The translations under genes were made by a program, and so were the position numbers. The notes beneath the pieces were generated by a model. That model did not search any database. It saw only the letters and a list, made by a program, of their open reading frames with translations, and was not told where the DNA came from. Below, piece by piece: positions 7,886 through 17,272 of a stretch of 64,000 nt of DNA. Every line of letters starts with the position of its first letter. Within the stretch, counting starts at the first letter, position 1. Source of the DNA: Poriferisodalis sp022821985 (GTDB taxonomy: Bacteria; Actinomycetota; Acidimicrobiia; Acidimicrobiales; Poriferisodalaceae); assembly GCF_965219595.1 (NCBI RefSeq), contig NZ_OZ244781.1, positions 1,488,001 to 1,552,000 of the forward strand. Direction: 5' to 3'.

Positions 7886-8884
7886 TTGAGCGATCACGCT
7901 GCGGAGGAGCAGATCTCGCTCCCGACTCGCGCACTGGTGCTGTCGACAGTCGGTACTGACGGTGCACTGCACGCCGAGCCGATCTTTGTCATGTCGGCCT
8001 TGCTCGGCCACAGCGACAAGGCGGTGCGTGACTGCCTGGCTCGGCTTGCCGGCGAGGGGCTCCTCGTTCACGATGCAGGGCGGGGCCGCGGCGCCAGCTA
8101 CCGCGTGACTGCTGCGGGCCGTGCGGTTATCGAGAGCGACATCGGCTGGGCCGCCTACGCGCATCGCGTCGATGCAGGTCTCGAACCGTGGGATGGATGG
8201 TGGCATCTCACGGCATTCGAAGTGCCCGAGCGGCGCCGAGCTGCCCGCGATGCCCTGCGTCGCTTGCTCATCGAGCTCGGTGCTGCACCGATCCAGTCGG
8301 GGCTGTACGTGCACCCGCACGACCTCTTCGATCTGGTGTCCCAGCTCGCCGAGCATCTCGAAGTGCCTGATGCGGTGCGCAGCTTCGTCACGCCGTCGAT
8401 CCGCACAGGCCTCGTCGCGGCCCAGGGCGCCGAGCCCACAGACGACGATCCGGCGGAGTTCGCAAGACGCACTTGGCCCCTCGATGAGCTCGCCGATCGC
8501 TACGGCGTTCTCGAACTCAGGCTCGCAGCGATCGAAGCGGATGCCGACCGCCTCGGCGGCGAGGAGCTCGCCGCTGCCATGTTCGCTGCCACTGCGGAAG
8601 CGGAGGCGATCCATCGCGACGACCCGCTGTTGCCCGCCCGAGCACTGCCCGACGACTGGGCGGGAAGCCGGGCGCGCCGGGCGTTCATGGCCGCTCACGC
8701 CGCAGTGAGCGCCCGCAGCGAGCTCTACCGCAATTCGCACTCGATGTCGTCATTCGTCGCCGAGATCGTCCGGTCGCTCGACGAGACCTCCGAGCAGTTC
8801 TGGCAGCGCTGGTGGCCCAGATTCCTCGATGCCTACCGGGCCAAGCTTCCCCCGGCCGCTACCGGCCTGGCACAGCGAGACTGA
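7886..8884 (+). CDS. PaaX-family transcriptional repressor
   Basis: The 332-residue protein has an N-terminal winged helix (residues about 12-75, including LPTRALVLSTVGT and DKAVRDCLARLAGEGLLV), a central PaaX-like domain (WDGWWHLTAFEVPERRRAARDALRRLL), and a C-terminal domain ending near FLDAYRAKLP. PaaX proteins repress phenylacetate catabolism and are relieved by phenylacetyl-CoA; related members answer to other acyl-CoAs. The start is TTG at 7886 with an AAGGAG site 6 nt before it. The nearest target is the divergent Rieske gene, and no phenylacetate pathway genes are present, so the ligand is open. Confidence 0.85.
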   Translation: MSDHAAEEQISLPTRALVLSTVGTDGALHAEPIFVMSALLGHSDKAVRDCLARLAGEGLLVHDAGRGRGASYRVTAAGRAVIESDIGWAAYAHRVDAGLEPWDGWWHLTAFEVPERRRAARDALRRLLIELGAAPIQSGLYVHPHDLFDLVSQLAEHLEVPDAVRSFVTPSIRTGLVAAQGAEPTDDDPAEFARRTWPLDELADRYGVLELRLAAIEADADRLGGEELAAAMFAATAEAEAIHRDDPLLPARALPDDWAGSRARRAFMAAHAAVSARSELYRNSHSMSSFVAEIVRSLDETSEQFWQRWWPRFLDAYRAKLPPAATGLAQRD

Positions 8885-8976
8885 CCGGCATAGAGCGGGG
8901 TGCAGAGGGACAGATGCTGCGCTAGAAACGCACGCGGCCGGGGCGGGTGCCCGGCACGTCGAATCAGGAGAGCGCA

Positions 8977-9966
8977 GTGAACGATCCCGTACGAGTTGCT
9001 GTGACCGGTGCAGCGGGCCAGATCGGCTACAGCCTGCTGTTCCGGATCGCCTCGGGGGCCATGCTCGGCCCCGACCAGCCCGTCGAGCTGCGGATGCTGG
9101 AGATCCCCCCGGCGATGGGCGCGCTCGACGGCGTGATGATGGAGCTCGACGACTGCGCGTTCCCGCTGCTGGCGTCACGCGCCGGCACGTCGGATCCCAA
9201 CGAGGCCTTCGAGGGCGCCGACTACGCGCTGCTGGTGGGCTCGATGCCTCGCAAGGCCGGCATGGAGCGCAGCGATCTGCTCGAGGCCAACGGCGGCATC
9301 TTCACCACCCAAGGCAAGGCGCTCAGCGACTCGGCCAACCCGTCGGTGCGGGTGCTGGTGGTGGGCAACCCGGCCAACACCAACTGCCTGATCGCCATGC
9401 GTAATGCGCCCGCCATCGCCGATGGGCAGTTCACCGCCATGACCCGGCTCGACCACAACCGGGCCGTCGCCCAGCTCGCCGCCAAGGCCGGCGTGTCGGT
9501 GAATGACGTGACCCGCATGACCATCTGGGGGAACCACTCCGCCACCCAGTACCCCGACATCTTCCACGCCGAGGTGGGCGGTCACAACGCCGCGGCCCTG
9601 GTGGACGACCAGGCGTGGCTGGAGGACGACTTCATCCCCACCGTGCAGCAGCGCGGCGCTGCGATCATTAACGCCCGCGGCGCCTCCTCGGCGGCGTCGG
9701 CGGCGTCGGCCGCGGTGGATCACATGCGGGACTGGTCCTCGGACACGCCCGGCGGCGACTGGGTGTCGATGGGCATCCCGTCCACCGGCGACTACGGCGC
9801 CCCCGAGGGCATCATCACCTCGTACCCGGTCACCGTGTCGGGCGGCCAATACCACGTCGTGACCGGCCTCGACCTCGACGACTTCAGCCGCTCTCGCATC
9901 GAAGCCTCCTGGGCCGAACTTGTCGATGAGCGCGACACCGTCGGAGGCATGGGCCTCCTCGGCTGA
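8977..9966 (+). CDS. mdh: Malate dehydrogenase
   Basis: This TCA-cycle enzyme oxidises malate to oxaloacetate with NAD+. The 329-residue protein starts MNDPVRVAVTGAAGQIGYSL, with the usual glycine-rich NAD site. It has VVGNPANTNCLIA, the TRLDHNRA segment with the catalytic Asp, and WGNHSATQYPD with the catalytic His. The GTG start at 8977 follows an AGGAG site. It is the cytosolic/dimeric type (group with long NPANTN motif). Genes around it are unrelated. Confidence 0.97.
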   Translation: MNDPVRVAVTGAAGQIGYSLLFRIASGAMLGPDQPVELRMLEIPPAMGALDGVMMELDDCAFPLLASRAGTSDPNEAFEGADYALLVGSMPRKAGMERSDLLEANGGIFTTQGKALSDSANPSVRVLVVGNPANTNCLIAMRNAPAIADGQFTAMTRLDHNRAVAQLAAKAGVSVNDVTRMTIWGNHSATQYPDIFHAEVGGHNAAALVDDQAWLEDDFIPTVQQRGAAIINARGASSAASAASAAVDHMRDWSSDTPGGDWVSMGIPSTGDYGAPEGIITSYPVTVSGGQYHVVTGLDLDDFSRSRIEASWAELVDERDTVGGMGLLG

Positions 9967-10018
9967 GCCCTCAGCACATGCGCCGGCCAAGAGCCGCGTC
10001 GTCGAGGATACGCAAATG

Positions 10019-10036
10019 GTTTAGTTCTGCATAAAC
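10019..10036. promoter_or_regulatory. Inverted repeat upstream of an XRE regulator
   Basis: GTTTA (10019-10023) and TAAAC (10032-10036) flank an 8-nt spacer, 36 bp before the XRE gene. It overlaps a possible extended -10 element (TGCATAAACT). The position suits autoregulation. Confidence 0.4.
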
Positions 10037-10071
10037 TCGCTTGCGATGGCGCCGAGTGCTGGAGGCCGCAT

Positions 10072-10395
10072 ATGAAGACCACCGACACCAGCAATTCGGA
10101 CGACTTCGAAGAGGTCGCCGACATCCTCGACGGACTCGACCTCACGCACGCGGAACGATCGCAGATTGAGGACAGGACAGCCGGCCTGCTCGCGTTGGAC
10201 GCCTGCCTCAAGAGCCTCCGGGTCGCCGCCGGAATCCGCCAGACAGATGTGGCACGGGCCATGGACGTCACCAAGTCCGCCGTTTCCCAGCTTGAAGCTC
10301 GCGGCATGCTCGAGGCCAAGCTCAGCACTTTGACTCGCTACTTCGCCGGCCTCGGGTACCAGATGGAAATCACCCTCACGCCCATCGACGCGTGA
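10072..10395 (+). CDS. XRE-type helix-turn-helix protein, antitoxin-like
   Basis: The 107-residue protein has an acidic N-terminus, a helical linker, and a helix-turn-helix near residues 45-80 (AAGIRQTDVARAMDVTKSAVSQLEA). Size and architecture match antitoxins of HigBA/RelBE-like systems. No toxin gene is found on either side: the gap before it is 105 bp and the next gene is a convergent AbrB-like gene. It is preceded by a CTGGAGG ribosome site. It may be a solitary regulator or the survivor of a decayed module. Confidence 0.8.
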   Translation: MKTTDTSNSDDFEEVADILDGLDLTHAERSQIEDRTAGLLALDACLKSLRVAAGIRQTDVARAMDVTKSAVSQLEARGMLEAKLSTLTRYFAGLGYQMEITLTPIDA

Positions 10396-10431
10396 GCTCA
10401 TAGGCGACACTGGCTCACGGAAGACACGGGG

Positions 10432-10674
10432 TCATGCGAGATCGGGCTCGCTGGCAGCGACCCGGTGCGCGAGCGACTGGTAGCCGCCGGCTTCCTCGAT
10501 GGCTTCGCTGAGCATCGCCCTCAATCCGCCACGGCCTGCGGGCACCACCACCAGCGCGGCGCCAAGATCGGCGATCTCGACTGCGCCGCCGTCAGCGATT
10601 CTCCAGTGGCGGCGTGTCTCAGCCGGCAGTGTCATCCGACCACTTGCCGAGACTTGATACTGCGCAATTGCCAT
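10432..10674 (-). CDS. AbrB/MazE-type swapped-hairpin DNA-binding protein
   Basis: The 80-residue protein starts MAIAQYQVSASGRMTLPAETRRHW, the typical SpoVT/AbrB fold entry, and continues GGAVEIADLGAALVVVPAG. These proteins act as transition regulators or as antitoxins of VapC/MazF toxins. No toxin gene is adjacent on the minus strand. The ATG at 10672-10674 is chosen because the conserved fold starts there; the frame is open 17 codons further upstream. Confidence 0.8.
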   Translation of the reverse strand: MAIAQYQVSASGRMTLPAETRRHWRIADGGAVEIADLGAALVVVPAGRGGLRAMLSEAIEEAGGYQSLAHRVAASEPDLA

Positions 10675-10844
10675 GGCGTCACTCTTACAGGGGAGACGTA
10701 TGTCGCTGCAAGCGCACGTGTTCACGTAGGGCAGAGTGCGCTGTTGGGTGAGCTTGGGGTTGCGATGTGCCCATCGCTGGCCGGCGCAGCGGCCACCTAC
10801 ATTCGCTGGCCAAGCGGTCGAGCCGTCCCGGCGGAAGGATGCTC

Positions 10845-11921
10845 GTGAGAGAACTGACCCTCGACGACATCGACGACTTGGCGCTCGGAGCCACGCTGCT
10901 CGGCACCGGCGGAGGGGGAGACCCCTACGTGGGCAAGCTGCTGGTCTCCCAAGCCATCGCCGACCACGGACCCGCTCGCGTCGTGAGCGCCGACGAGCTC
11001 CCCGACGACGGCCTGGTGCTGACCACCGCCATCATCGGCGCACCGACGGTCATCTTGGAGAAGATCCCCGCCGGCACTGAGTTCCGGTCGGGCATCCAGG
11101 CACTGGCGGCCTACCTGGGCGAGGACCCAGTGGCGCTCATGCCGATCGAGGTGGGCGGCGTCAACACCCTCGTGCCGATCGCCACCGCCGTCGAGATGGG
11201 CCTGCCGGTGGTCGACGCAGACGGGATGCGCCGCGCCTTCCCCCAGATCGAGATGACCGTCTTCACCCTGCACGACCTGCCCGCCGGCCCGCTGTCGATC
11301 GCGGACGAGAAGGGCAACATGTGCGTGTTCGAGGCGAACACGAACCAGATCGCCGAATCGCTCGCCCGCGCCGCTGTCATCCAGCTCGGCCTCGCCGACG
11401 CCATCAGCTGCTACCCGATGAAGGTGGCTGACGTGCGGCGGGCCGGCATCGCCGGCTCCATGAGCTACTGCACCGAGGTCGGCAAGCGGCTCGCTCACGT
11501 GAAGCTGGGTGCCGAAGGAGCGTGGGACGAACTCCTCGACTACACCGATGCGGCCCACGTCTTCAGCGGCAAGGTGATCGACATCGACCGCCGGACCACC
11601 GAAGGCTTCGCCCGCGGCACGGTGGTGCTTGAACACCTCGACGATCCCGGCCGGACAATGCGCGTCGAGATTCAGAACGAGAACCTTGTTGCGTTCGAAG
11701 ACGGCGACGCCGTGGTCACCGTGCCCGACTTGCTCTGCCTGCTCGATTACGAGTCGGCCGATCCGATCACCACCGAGGGACTGGCCTACGGCCAGCGCCT
11801 CAATGTGCTGGCCATGCCGTGCGCACCCGAGTGGCACCGCGACGGGATGTTGGACCTCGTGGGGCCCAGGGCCTTCGGATACGACATCGACTACGTCGAC
11901 TTCCGGGAGCGTGCGCGATGA
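10845..11921 (+). CDS. DUF917 family protein (S-methyl thiohydantoin desulfurase-like)
   Basis: A 358-residue protein with the family's N-terminal LTLDDIDDLALGATLLGTGGGGDPY, the central PIEVGGVNTLVPIATAVEMGLPVVDADGMRRAFPQ, and a C-terminal domain (LDLVGPRAFGYDIDY). Pfam names the family S-methyl thiohydantoin desulfurase, and members are found beside hydantoinase subunits. The GTG at 10845 is preferred since GGAAGG lies 6 nt before it; the ATG at 10839 is too close. It is joined to hyuA by an ATGA overlap, in the position HyuB often takes. The exact substrate is unknown. Confidence 0.85.
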   Translation: MRELTLDDIDDLALGATLLGTGGGGDPYVGKLLVSQAIADHGPARVVSADELPDDGLVLTTAIIGAPTVILEKIPAGTEFRSGIQALAAYLGEDPVALMPIEVGGVNTLVPIATAVEMGLPVVDADGMRRAFPQIEMTVFTLHDLPAGPLSIADEKGNMCVFEANTNQIAESLARAAVIQLGLADAISCYPMKVADVRRAGIAGSMSYCTEVGKRLAHVKLGAEGAWDELLDYTDAAHVFSGKVIDIDRRTTEGFARGTVVLEHLDDPGRTMRVEIQNENLVAFEDGDAVVTVPDLLCLLDYESADPITTEGLAYGQRLNVLAMPCAPEWHRDGMLDLVGPRAFGYDIDYVDFRERAR

Positions 11922-13492
11922 AGGAGATGAAGGACCTGCGGCTCGGCGTCGACGTCGGGGGAACGAACACGGATGCCGTCGTGGTGGACGGCAACGGCCA
12001 CATCATCGTCGAGACGAAGACCGCGACCACCCCGGATCCCATCGACGGCATCATCGATGCGATCACCACAGTCATCGACCAGATCGACGACACCTCCCGG
12101 CTGGGCAAGGCCATGCTGGGCACGACGCACCCGACGAATGCCATCATCCGGCGCCGCGACCTGGACCGGGTGGGTGTACTCCGGCTGGCGGCGCCTTCAT
12201 CGCTGGGCGTACGGCCCAGCGCCAACTGGCCGGAAGACTTGCGAGATCTGGTCATCGGGCGCAGCCAGATCATCGAGGGCGGCTTCGAGTACGACGGCAC
12301 GCCGATCGCACCCCTCGACGAAGACACCATCCGCCGGTTCGCCGGCGAGTGCGCGGGCGACGTCTCTGCAGTTGCGGTGTCGTGCGCATTCAGCCCGGCA
12401 TGCACCGACCATGAGCTGCAAGCCGCAGCGATCATCGAAGCCGAATGCGGAGCCGATCTGCCGGTCTCGCTGAGCCACACGGTCGGATCGCTGGGCTTGC
12501 TCGAGCGTGAGAACGCCACGATCCTCAATGCATCGCTGCTGACAGTCGCGAGGCGGGTGGTGAACGGCTTCCGTGACACGCTCGCCGACCTCGGACTCGA
12601 CGTCGAGAGCTTCCTGACCCAGAACGACGGGACGCTGATGACGGTAGAGGAGGCAGACCGCTACCCAGTGCTCACCGTGGGCTCAGGACCGACGAACTCG
12701 ATGCGCGGGGCGTGCGCGTTGGCGAAACTGACCGATGCGCTCGTGATCGATGTCGGCGGCACCTCGGCAGACATCGGCATCCTGGTCAACGGCTTTCCTC
12801 GTGAGTCCACTGCCGCTGTGGAAGTCGGCGGAGTGCGCACCAACTTCCGCATGCCCGATCTGATCTCGGTGGGCCTGGGCGGCGGCACCATCGTGCGGCA
12901 CGATGGCGAGGCCGACGGCGATGTGTCCGTAGGCCCGGACTCGGTGGGCTACCGGGTCATCAGCGATGCAATGTGCATGGGCGGCCCCACGCTGACGCTC
13001 TCCGATGTGTCGTTGGCGATGGGCCGGCTGGACGGGTTCGGCGATCCGTCGCTGCTGGGCGGCGTCGAGAACGAGATCTGCGAAGCGGCGATCGCCTGGG
13101 TCGACGAACGGATCGGTGTGCTGGGCGAGCGGATGAAGGCATCCAGCACACCGCTGCCGCTCATGGCCGTAGGAGGCGGCGCTCACCTAGTGCCGGCGGA
13201 GCTGGCGGGCTTCAGCGAGGTCATCTGGCCACCGCATCACTCGGTGGCGAACGCCTTCGGCGCGGCTATCGCCGAAGCCGCCGGATCGATCGACAAGGTG
13301 TACAGCTACGACGCCACCAGCCGTGAGGACTGCCTGCGGAGCGCCCGCGAGGAAGCAACAGATGCCGCCATCCGTGCTGGCGCCAACGCCGGCGAGGTGC
13401 GGATCACGAGCGTCGTGGAGATCCCGATGACGTACGTGCCGGGCGGCGGGTGCCGGGTCATCGTCAAGGCGGTCGGGCCGCTCGCCGCGTGA
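11918..13492 (+). CDS. hyuA: Hydantoinase/oxoprolinase A-type subunit (HyuA)
   Basis: The 524-residue protein has the ASKHA ATPase fold of ATP-dependent hydantoinases and oxoprolinases. It has LGVDVGGTNTDAVVVD at the start, GTTHPTNAIIRRRDLDRVG, and the second phosphate motif LVIDVGGTSADIG near residue 285. A third motif, VGGGAHLVPAELAGF, is near 420. These enzymes open cyclic amides with ATP. HyuA usually needs a HyuB partner, and none is in this window. It overlaps DUF917 upstream (ATGA) and the dipeptidase downstream (GTGA), so all three are coupled. Confidence 0.92.
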   Translation: MKEMKDLRLGVDVGGTNTDAVVVDGNGHIIVETKTATTPDPIDGIIDAITTVIDQIDDTSRLGKAMLGTTHPTNAIIRRRDLDRVGVLRLAAPSSLGVRPSANWPEDLRDLVIGRSQIIEGGFEYDGTPIAPLDEDTIRRFAGECAGDVSAVAVSCAFSPACTDHELQAAAIIEAECGADLPVSLSHTVGSLGLLERENATILNASLLTVARRVVNGFRDTLADLGLDVESFLTQNDGTLMTVEEADRYPVLTVGSGPTNSMRGACALAKLTDALVIDVGGTSADIGILVNGFPRESTAAVEVGGVRTNFRMPDLISVGLGGGTIVRHDGEADGDVSVGPDSVGYRVISDAMCMGGPTLTLSDVSLAMGRLDGFGDPSLLGGVENEICEAAIAWVDERIGVLGERMKASSTPLPLMAVGGGAHLVPAELAGFSEVIWPPHHSVANAFGAAIAEAAGSIDKVYSYDATSREDCLRSAREEATDAAIRAGANAGEVRITSVVEIPMTYVPGGGCRVIVKAVGPLAA

Positions 13493-14547
13493 GCCACGCC
13501 GGGGTCCGCGTCGCCGACGCTCACAACGACCTGCTGCTCGCGGTCCTGCATCAACGAGAACGCGGCCGTTCCGACCCCTTCGGGGACTACTGGCTGCCGC
13601 AGCTGCGCTCCGGCGGCGTGGACCTGCAGTTCCTGCCGATCTTCACCGAGGACCAGCACGTCGGCGAGGGCGCCTTGCGGCGCGCCTTGCTGCTGCTCGA
13701 AGAAGCTCGACGCATCGCTCACGTCCACGCTGCCGATGTCGCCATCGTCGAGACCCCATCTGATCTCGAACAGGCGCTGGAATCCAACCGGATCGGACTG
13801 CTGCTTGCCCTCGAGGGCTCCGAGCCGCTCGGCGCTGATCTCGAGCTGCTCGAGACGTTCTTCCGGCTCGGCGTGCGCAGCATGTCGATGACGTGGAACC
13901 GTCGCACGATGATGGCTGACGGCGTCGGCGAGGCCGCCACCGGTGCTGGGCTGACCAGCCTCGGCGCCGATGCTGTGGCCGAAATGGAACGGCTCGGGAT
14001 CATCGTCGACGTGAGCCATCTCTCGGCGGCCGGCGTGGCCCACGTGTCCGAAATTGCGACCCGTCCCTTCGTGGCGACCCATTCGTCGTGCCAGGCGCTG
14101 TGCGGCCACCCGCGCAATCTCAGCGACGAGCAGATGCGCCAGATCACAGCTGCCGGCGGAGTCATCGGCATCAACGCGTTCGGCGGCTTCCTCGCTGACG
14201 AGCAGCCTGCGCTGGCCGACTATGTGGCGCACATCGCCTATGCGCTCGACGTTGCGGGCGATGGGGCGGTCGGTCTGGGCCCGGATTTCATCGACGATCT
14301 CCTGCACACGATCGACCCGATTCTGGGCGCAGGCCTCGTCGATCCTGACCGCCTGCCGCTGGTGGACGAGTTGCGCTCGCCGGCCGATCTGGCGCCGCTC
14401 GTCGAGCTGCTGGTGGCGAAACTCGGCCCCGAGATCGCGTGCCGTGTCGCGGGCGACAACTGGATCGACTTCGTCCTGGCCAATCTGCCGTCCCGTCGAC
14501 CGCACGAGGTCGCGGAGAATAGAGCTGCCGGGGCCGCCGACGCCTAG
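13489..14547 (+). CDS. Membrane-dipeptidase-like metallopeptidase (M19 type)
   Basis: The 352-residue protein has the zinc ligands of renal dipeptidases: H12-x-D14 (DAHND), the bridging Glu in LALEGSE, and ATHSSCQAL with a His ligand. NLSDEQMRQITAAGGVIGIN is the classic family signature. The GLGPDFIDDL segment replaces the usual GSDFDG. There is no signal peptide, so it is cytoplasmic. It starts with GTG in a GTGA overlap with hyuA. In this setting it probably hydrolyses an N-carbamoyl amino acid or dipeptide-like product of ring opening. Confidence 0.88.
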   Translation: MSHAGVRVADAHNDLLLAVLHQRERGRSDPFGDYWLPQLRSGGVDLQFLPIFTEDQHVGEGALRRALLLLEEARRIAHVHAADVAIVETPSDLEQALESNRIGLLLALEGSEPLGADLELLETFFRLGVRSMSMTWNRRTMMADGVGEAATGAGLTSLGADAVAEMERLGIIVDVSHLSAAGVAHVSEIATRPFVATHSSCQALCGHPRNLSDEQMRQITAAGGVIGINAFGGFLADEQPALADYVAHIAYALDVAGDGAVGLGPDFIDDLLHTIDPILGAGLVDPDRLPLVDELRSPADLAPLVELLVAKLGPEIACRVAGDNWIDFVLANLPSRRPHEVAENRAAGAADA

Positions 14548-14555
14548 GAGCCAGA

Positions 14556-16142
14556 GTGTTGCAATCCAGCGAGCAAGCTCGACCGCTGACTCTGCGGCAA
14601 CTGCTGGCGGCAGGCGTGCTCGGCGAGTCGCATGTCGTGGCCGGTGCCAAAGGGCTCGACAGTGTGGTTGCCGATATCGCCGTAACCGAGCGTTGCGACC
14701 GGACGACGCCGATCTCCAGCGGGCTCCTGGTGGTGCTGGACGCGAGTTCGCTGGCGCCGAACTCCTACGCGCTGGACATCGCTCTGCGCGCGGTGCGCGA
14801 TGGCAGCGGCGCCGGACTGGTGGCGGTCAACGCCGTGGCAGCACCAGGACTCGCCACGCGGCGATTGGCCGATCGCTTCTCCACGGCCCTCGTCGAGGTC
14901 AGCACGCCCGATGTGCTGTCGATGGCAGCTGCGGCACGCGAACTGCTGCTGCAGCCCACCGTCCGTCAAGCAGCGATGGTGTCCAAGCTGCTGCATGGCC
15001 TAATGGGCACCAAGACCGTGCCGGACACGCTGGCGCTGGTGACCGACGTGCTAGGCCGACCGTGCTCGCTGGTAGAGGCCACCGGCGCGGTGGTTGCCGG
15101 TCCTGATGTCACCGTCGAAGCCGGCGCGCTGCGACAGAGTGCTTTCAGCTCTCCCCGTGTGGGTGGCGAAGGCGCGGCGGGCATGACGTGTCCTGTGATC
15201 GTGGTACCGGGCGAGCCGGCCCGCTTCTGGCTGGTGTGTGTACTCGACGCAGCCGACGAGGCATTCATGGGCACCGGGCTGGAGCTGATGGGCGTGGCGT
15301 CGTGGGCGGTCGGCGCCTATCTGGTTCGGGATCGGCTGGTAATGGAGCGCGACGCTCGTCACCGGCTGGCGCTGCTCAACGAGATCGTGGGCGGCGGTGA
15401 ATTGCCCGATGAGACCGTGCTGGCGCAGATGGCCACCGCCGGCTGGTCGGCCGCGGGATGGGTGACTGCCTTCCACGTCGAGGTGTCCGGCGCGGTCGAT
15501 GCGGCATGGGTGCTGGTGAACACCGACACGCTGGGCGAGCTGCTGAGCGCCTGCGGCATCGACGGCCCCTTGATCGAGCGCACCGACGGCTGGTCGGGCT
15601 GGGTCAGCGCTCGCGCGGAGCCCCCCGTGGAGGAATACCGTGCGATGACGCGCCGGCTGCGGGACGCGGTCACCCAGCTCACCGACGAGGCTGCCGAAGT
15701 CATGGCGCACGGCGGGGTCGGGCGGCCGGCGACGGGCCTGCCGGGCCTGCGCGCCAGCCTGACCGATGCGCGCCAAGCCGCAACCTTGGCTGGTGCTGGC
15801 GGCCGACGGGTCGCTGTGCGACACATCGACGAGCTCGGCATCCAGCGGATCATGCTGGGCTGGTACGGCTCCGCCGATTTTGGCCGGGTCGTCGATGCAT
15901 TCCTGGCACCGCTGGCCGCAACCGACGCCGACGAAACACTGCTGCGGACGCTGGAGGCATACCTGGACTGCCAGTCGTCAGCCACCAACACAGCGGCCGT
16001 GCTCGGCGTGCACCGCAACACTGTGATGAAACGGATCGACCGCATCTCTGAGGCGCTCCACGTCAACCTCGCCGACCCTGATCAGCGTCTGGCTCTGCAG
16101 CTCGTGATGCGCAAGCACCGGCTGGACCGGACCCAGCAGTGA
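14556..16142 (+). CDS. PucR-family transcriptional regulator
   Basis: The 528-residue protein has an N-terminal PucR ligand-binding domain (about 10-130, beginning LTLRQLLAAGVLGESHVVAGAKG), a central GGDEF-like fold, and a C-terminal helix-turn-helix (about 475-515, NTAAVLGVHRNTVMKRIDRI). PucR in Bacillus activates purine (allantoin) catabolism, and relatives often sit in hydantoin or purine-degradation clusters. It starts with GTG at 14556 after TAGGAG. It is 8 nt from the dipeptidase and overlaps the following oxidase by GTGA, so it is inside the operon it probably controls. Confidence 0.9.
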   Translation: MLQSSEQARPLTLRQLLAAGVLGESHVVAGAKGLDSVVADIAVTERCDRTTPISSGLLVVLDASSLAPNSYALDIALRAVRDGSGAGLVAVNAVAAPGLATRRLADRFSTALVEVSTPDVLSMAAAARELLLQPTVRQAAMVSKLLHGLMGTKTVPDTLALVTDVLGRPCSLVEATGAVVAGPDVTVEAGALRQSAFSSPRVGGEGAAGMTCPVIVVPGEPARFWLVCVLDAADEAFMGTGLELMGVASWAVGAYLVRDRLVMERDARHRLALLNEIVGGGELPDETVLAQMATAGWSAAGWVTAFHVEVSGAVDAAWVLVNTDTLGELLSACGIDGPLIERTDGWSGWVSARAEPPVEEYRAMTRRLRDAVTQLTDEAAEVMAHGGVGRPATGLPGLRASLTDARQAATLAGAGGRRVAVRHIDELGIQRIMLGWYGSADFGRVVDAFLAPLAATDADETLLRTLEAYLDCQSSATNTAAVLGVHRNTVMKRIDRISEALHVNLADPDQRLALQLVMRKHRLDRTQQ

Positions 16143-17272
16143 CAGGACCCCGAGACGCGGCCGATGTCGTGGTCATCGGCGGTGGTATCGCCGGAATCTC
16201 GGCTGCGTTCGAACTCGCCGGGACTGGTCACGAGGTGGTGCTGGTGGAGCGCGAACCGACGCTGACCGCGCACAGCACGGGCCGATCTGCCGCCCAGTTC
16301 CTGGCCTCCTACGGCGAGGCGACCAATCGACGGCTGAGCGCGGCCTCTCGGCAGTTTCTGGACTCGAACGCCGACGGGCTCGCTGACAGCGATGTGCTGC
16401 TGCCGCGCAATGTGCTCTGGGTCGCTCCGGCACGGCACGAGGCTCAGCTTGAGGAGCGTCTGCGGGCCAATGCCACCACCGGCACGCCCTGTGACCGGCT
16501 CGATGTCGACGAGGCGATGCAGGTGTGCGGGGCACTCGATTCCGCATGGGTTGCTGGGGCTGTGCTTGAGCACGGCGGGTTTGACATCGACGTCGCGGGT
16601 CTGCACCAGGCCTACGTGAGAGGTGCCCGCTCGCGTGGGGTCAAGATCTTGCGGCAGCACGGTGTGCGCGGCCTCGCCTCGGCTGGCGACGGCTGGCGGG
16701 TGGACACCGATGCGGGCGAGTTCAGCTGCAGAGTCGTCGTGAACGCGGCCGGCGCCTGGACCGACGAGGTAGCTGCGCTGGCTGGTGCATGCAAACTTGG
16801 CATGCGCCCGCTCCGCAGGACCGTCTTCACCTTCTCTACGAGCTATGACTGCGACAACTGGCCGCTCGTCATCTCGGCCGACGAGAGCTTCTACTTCAAG
16901 CCCGAAGGGCCAGGGCAGCTGCTGGGATCTCCGGCCGACGAGCACCCTGACCGACCGGGCGATGCACGGCCGCGCGAGGTCGATGTCGCGCTCGGCATCG
17001 AGGCCGTCAACCGGGCGACCACGCTCTCCATCCGAGCCGTTCGCTCGACATGGGCGGGATTGCGGACGTTCTCGCCCGATAGCGTCCCGGTCGTCGGATT
17101 CGACCCGTACGTGCCGGGATTCTTCTGGTGCGCCGGCCAAGGCGGGACCGGAATCCAGACAGCGCCGGCTGTTGCCCGGCTCACGGCTGCCCTCATTGGG
17201 GGCGAGATTCCTGCTGGCGACTTGGGGGCGCTCGAATCGCAACTCAGTCCAAAGCGCTTTGCCGCCGTCTAG
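16139..17272 (+). CDS. FAD-dependent amino-acid oxidase (DAO family)
   Basis: A 377-residue glycine/D-amino-acid oxidase-type flavoprotein. The FAD-binding motif is VVVIGGGIAGISAAFELAGTG, with VVVNAAGAWTDEVAALAG in the middle and the C-terminal FWCAGQGGTGIQTAPAVARL. These enzymes oxidise primary or secondary amines to imines in the cytoplasm. It starts with GTG in a GTGA overlap with pucR. Its likely role is to oxidise the amino acid freed by hydantoin or dipeptide hydrolysis. The C-terminal FAD segment and length are intact. Confidence 0.9.
   Translation: MTGPRDAADVVVIGGGIAGISAAFELAGTGHEVVLVEREPTLTAHSTGRSAAQFLASYGEATNRRLSAASRQFLDSNADGLADSDVLLPRNVLWVAPARHEAQLEERLRANATTGTPCDRLDVDEAMQVCGALDSAWVAGAVLEHGGFDIDVAGLHQAYVRGARSRGVKILRQHGVRGLASAGDGWRVDTDAGEFSCRVVVNAAGAWTDEVAALAGACKLGMRPLRRTVFTFSTSYDCDNWPLVISADESFYFKPEGPGQLLGSPADEHPDRPGDARPREVDVALGIEAVNRATTLSIRAVRSTWAGLRTFSPDSVPVVGFDPYVPGFFWCAGQGGTGIQTAPAVARLTAALIGGEIPAGDLGALESQLSPKRFAAV

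Noticed and set aside
10845..13492. DUF917 as a HyuB subunit
   Set aside because: Its sequence shows DUF917 motifs and it is far shorter than HyuB.
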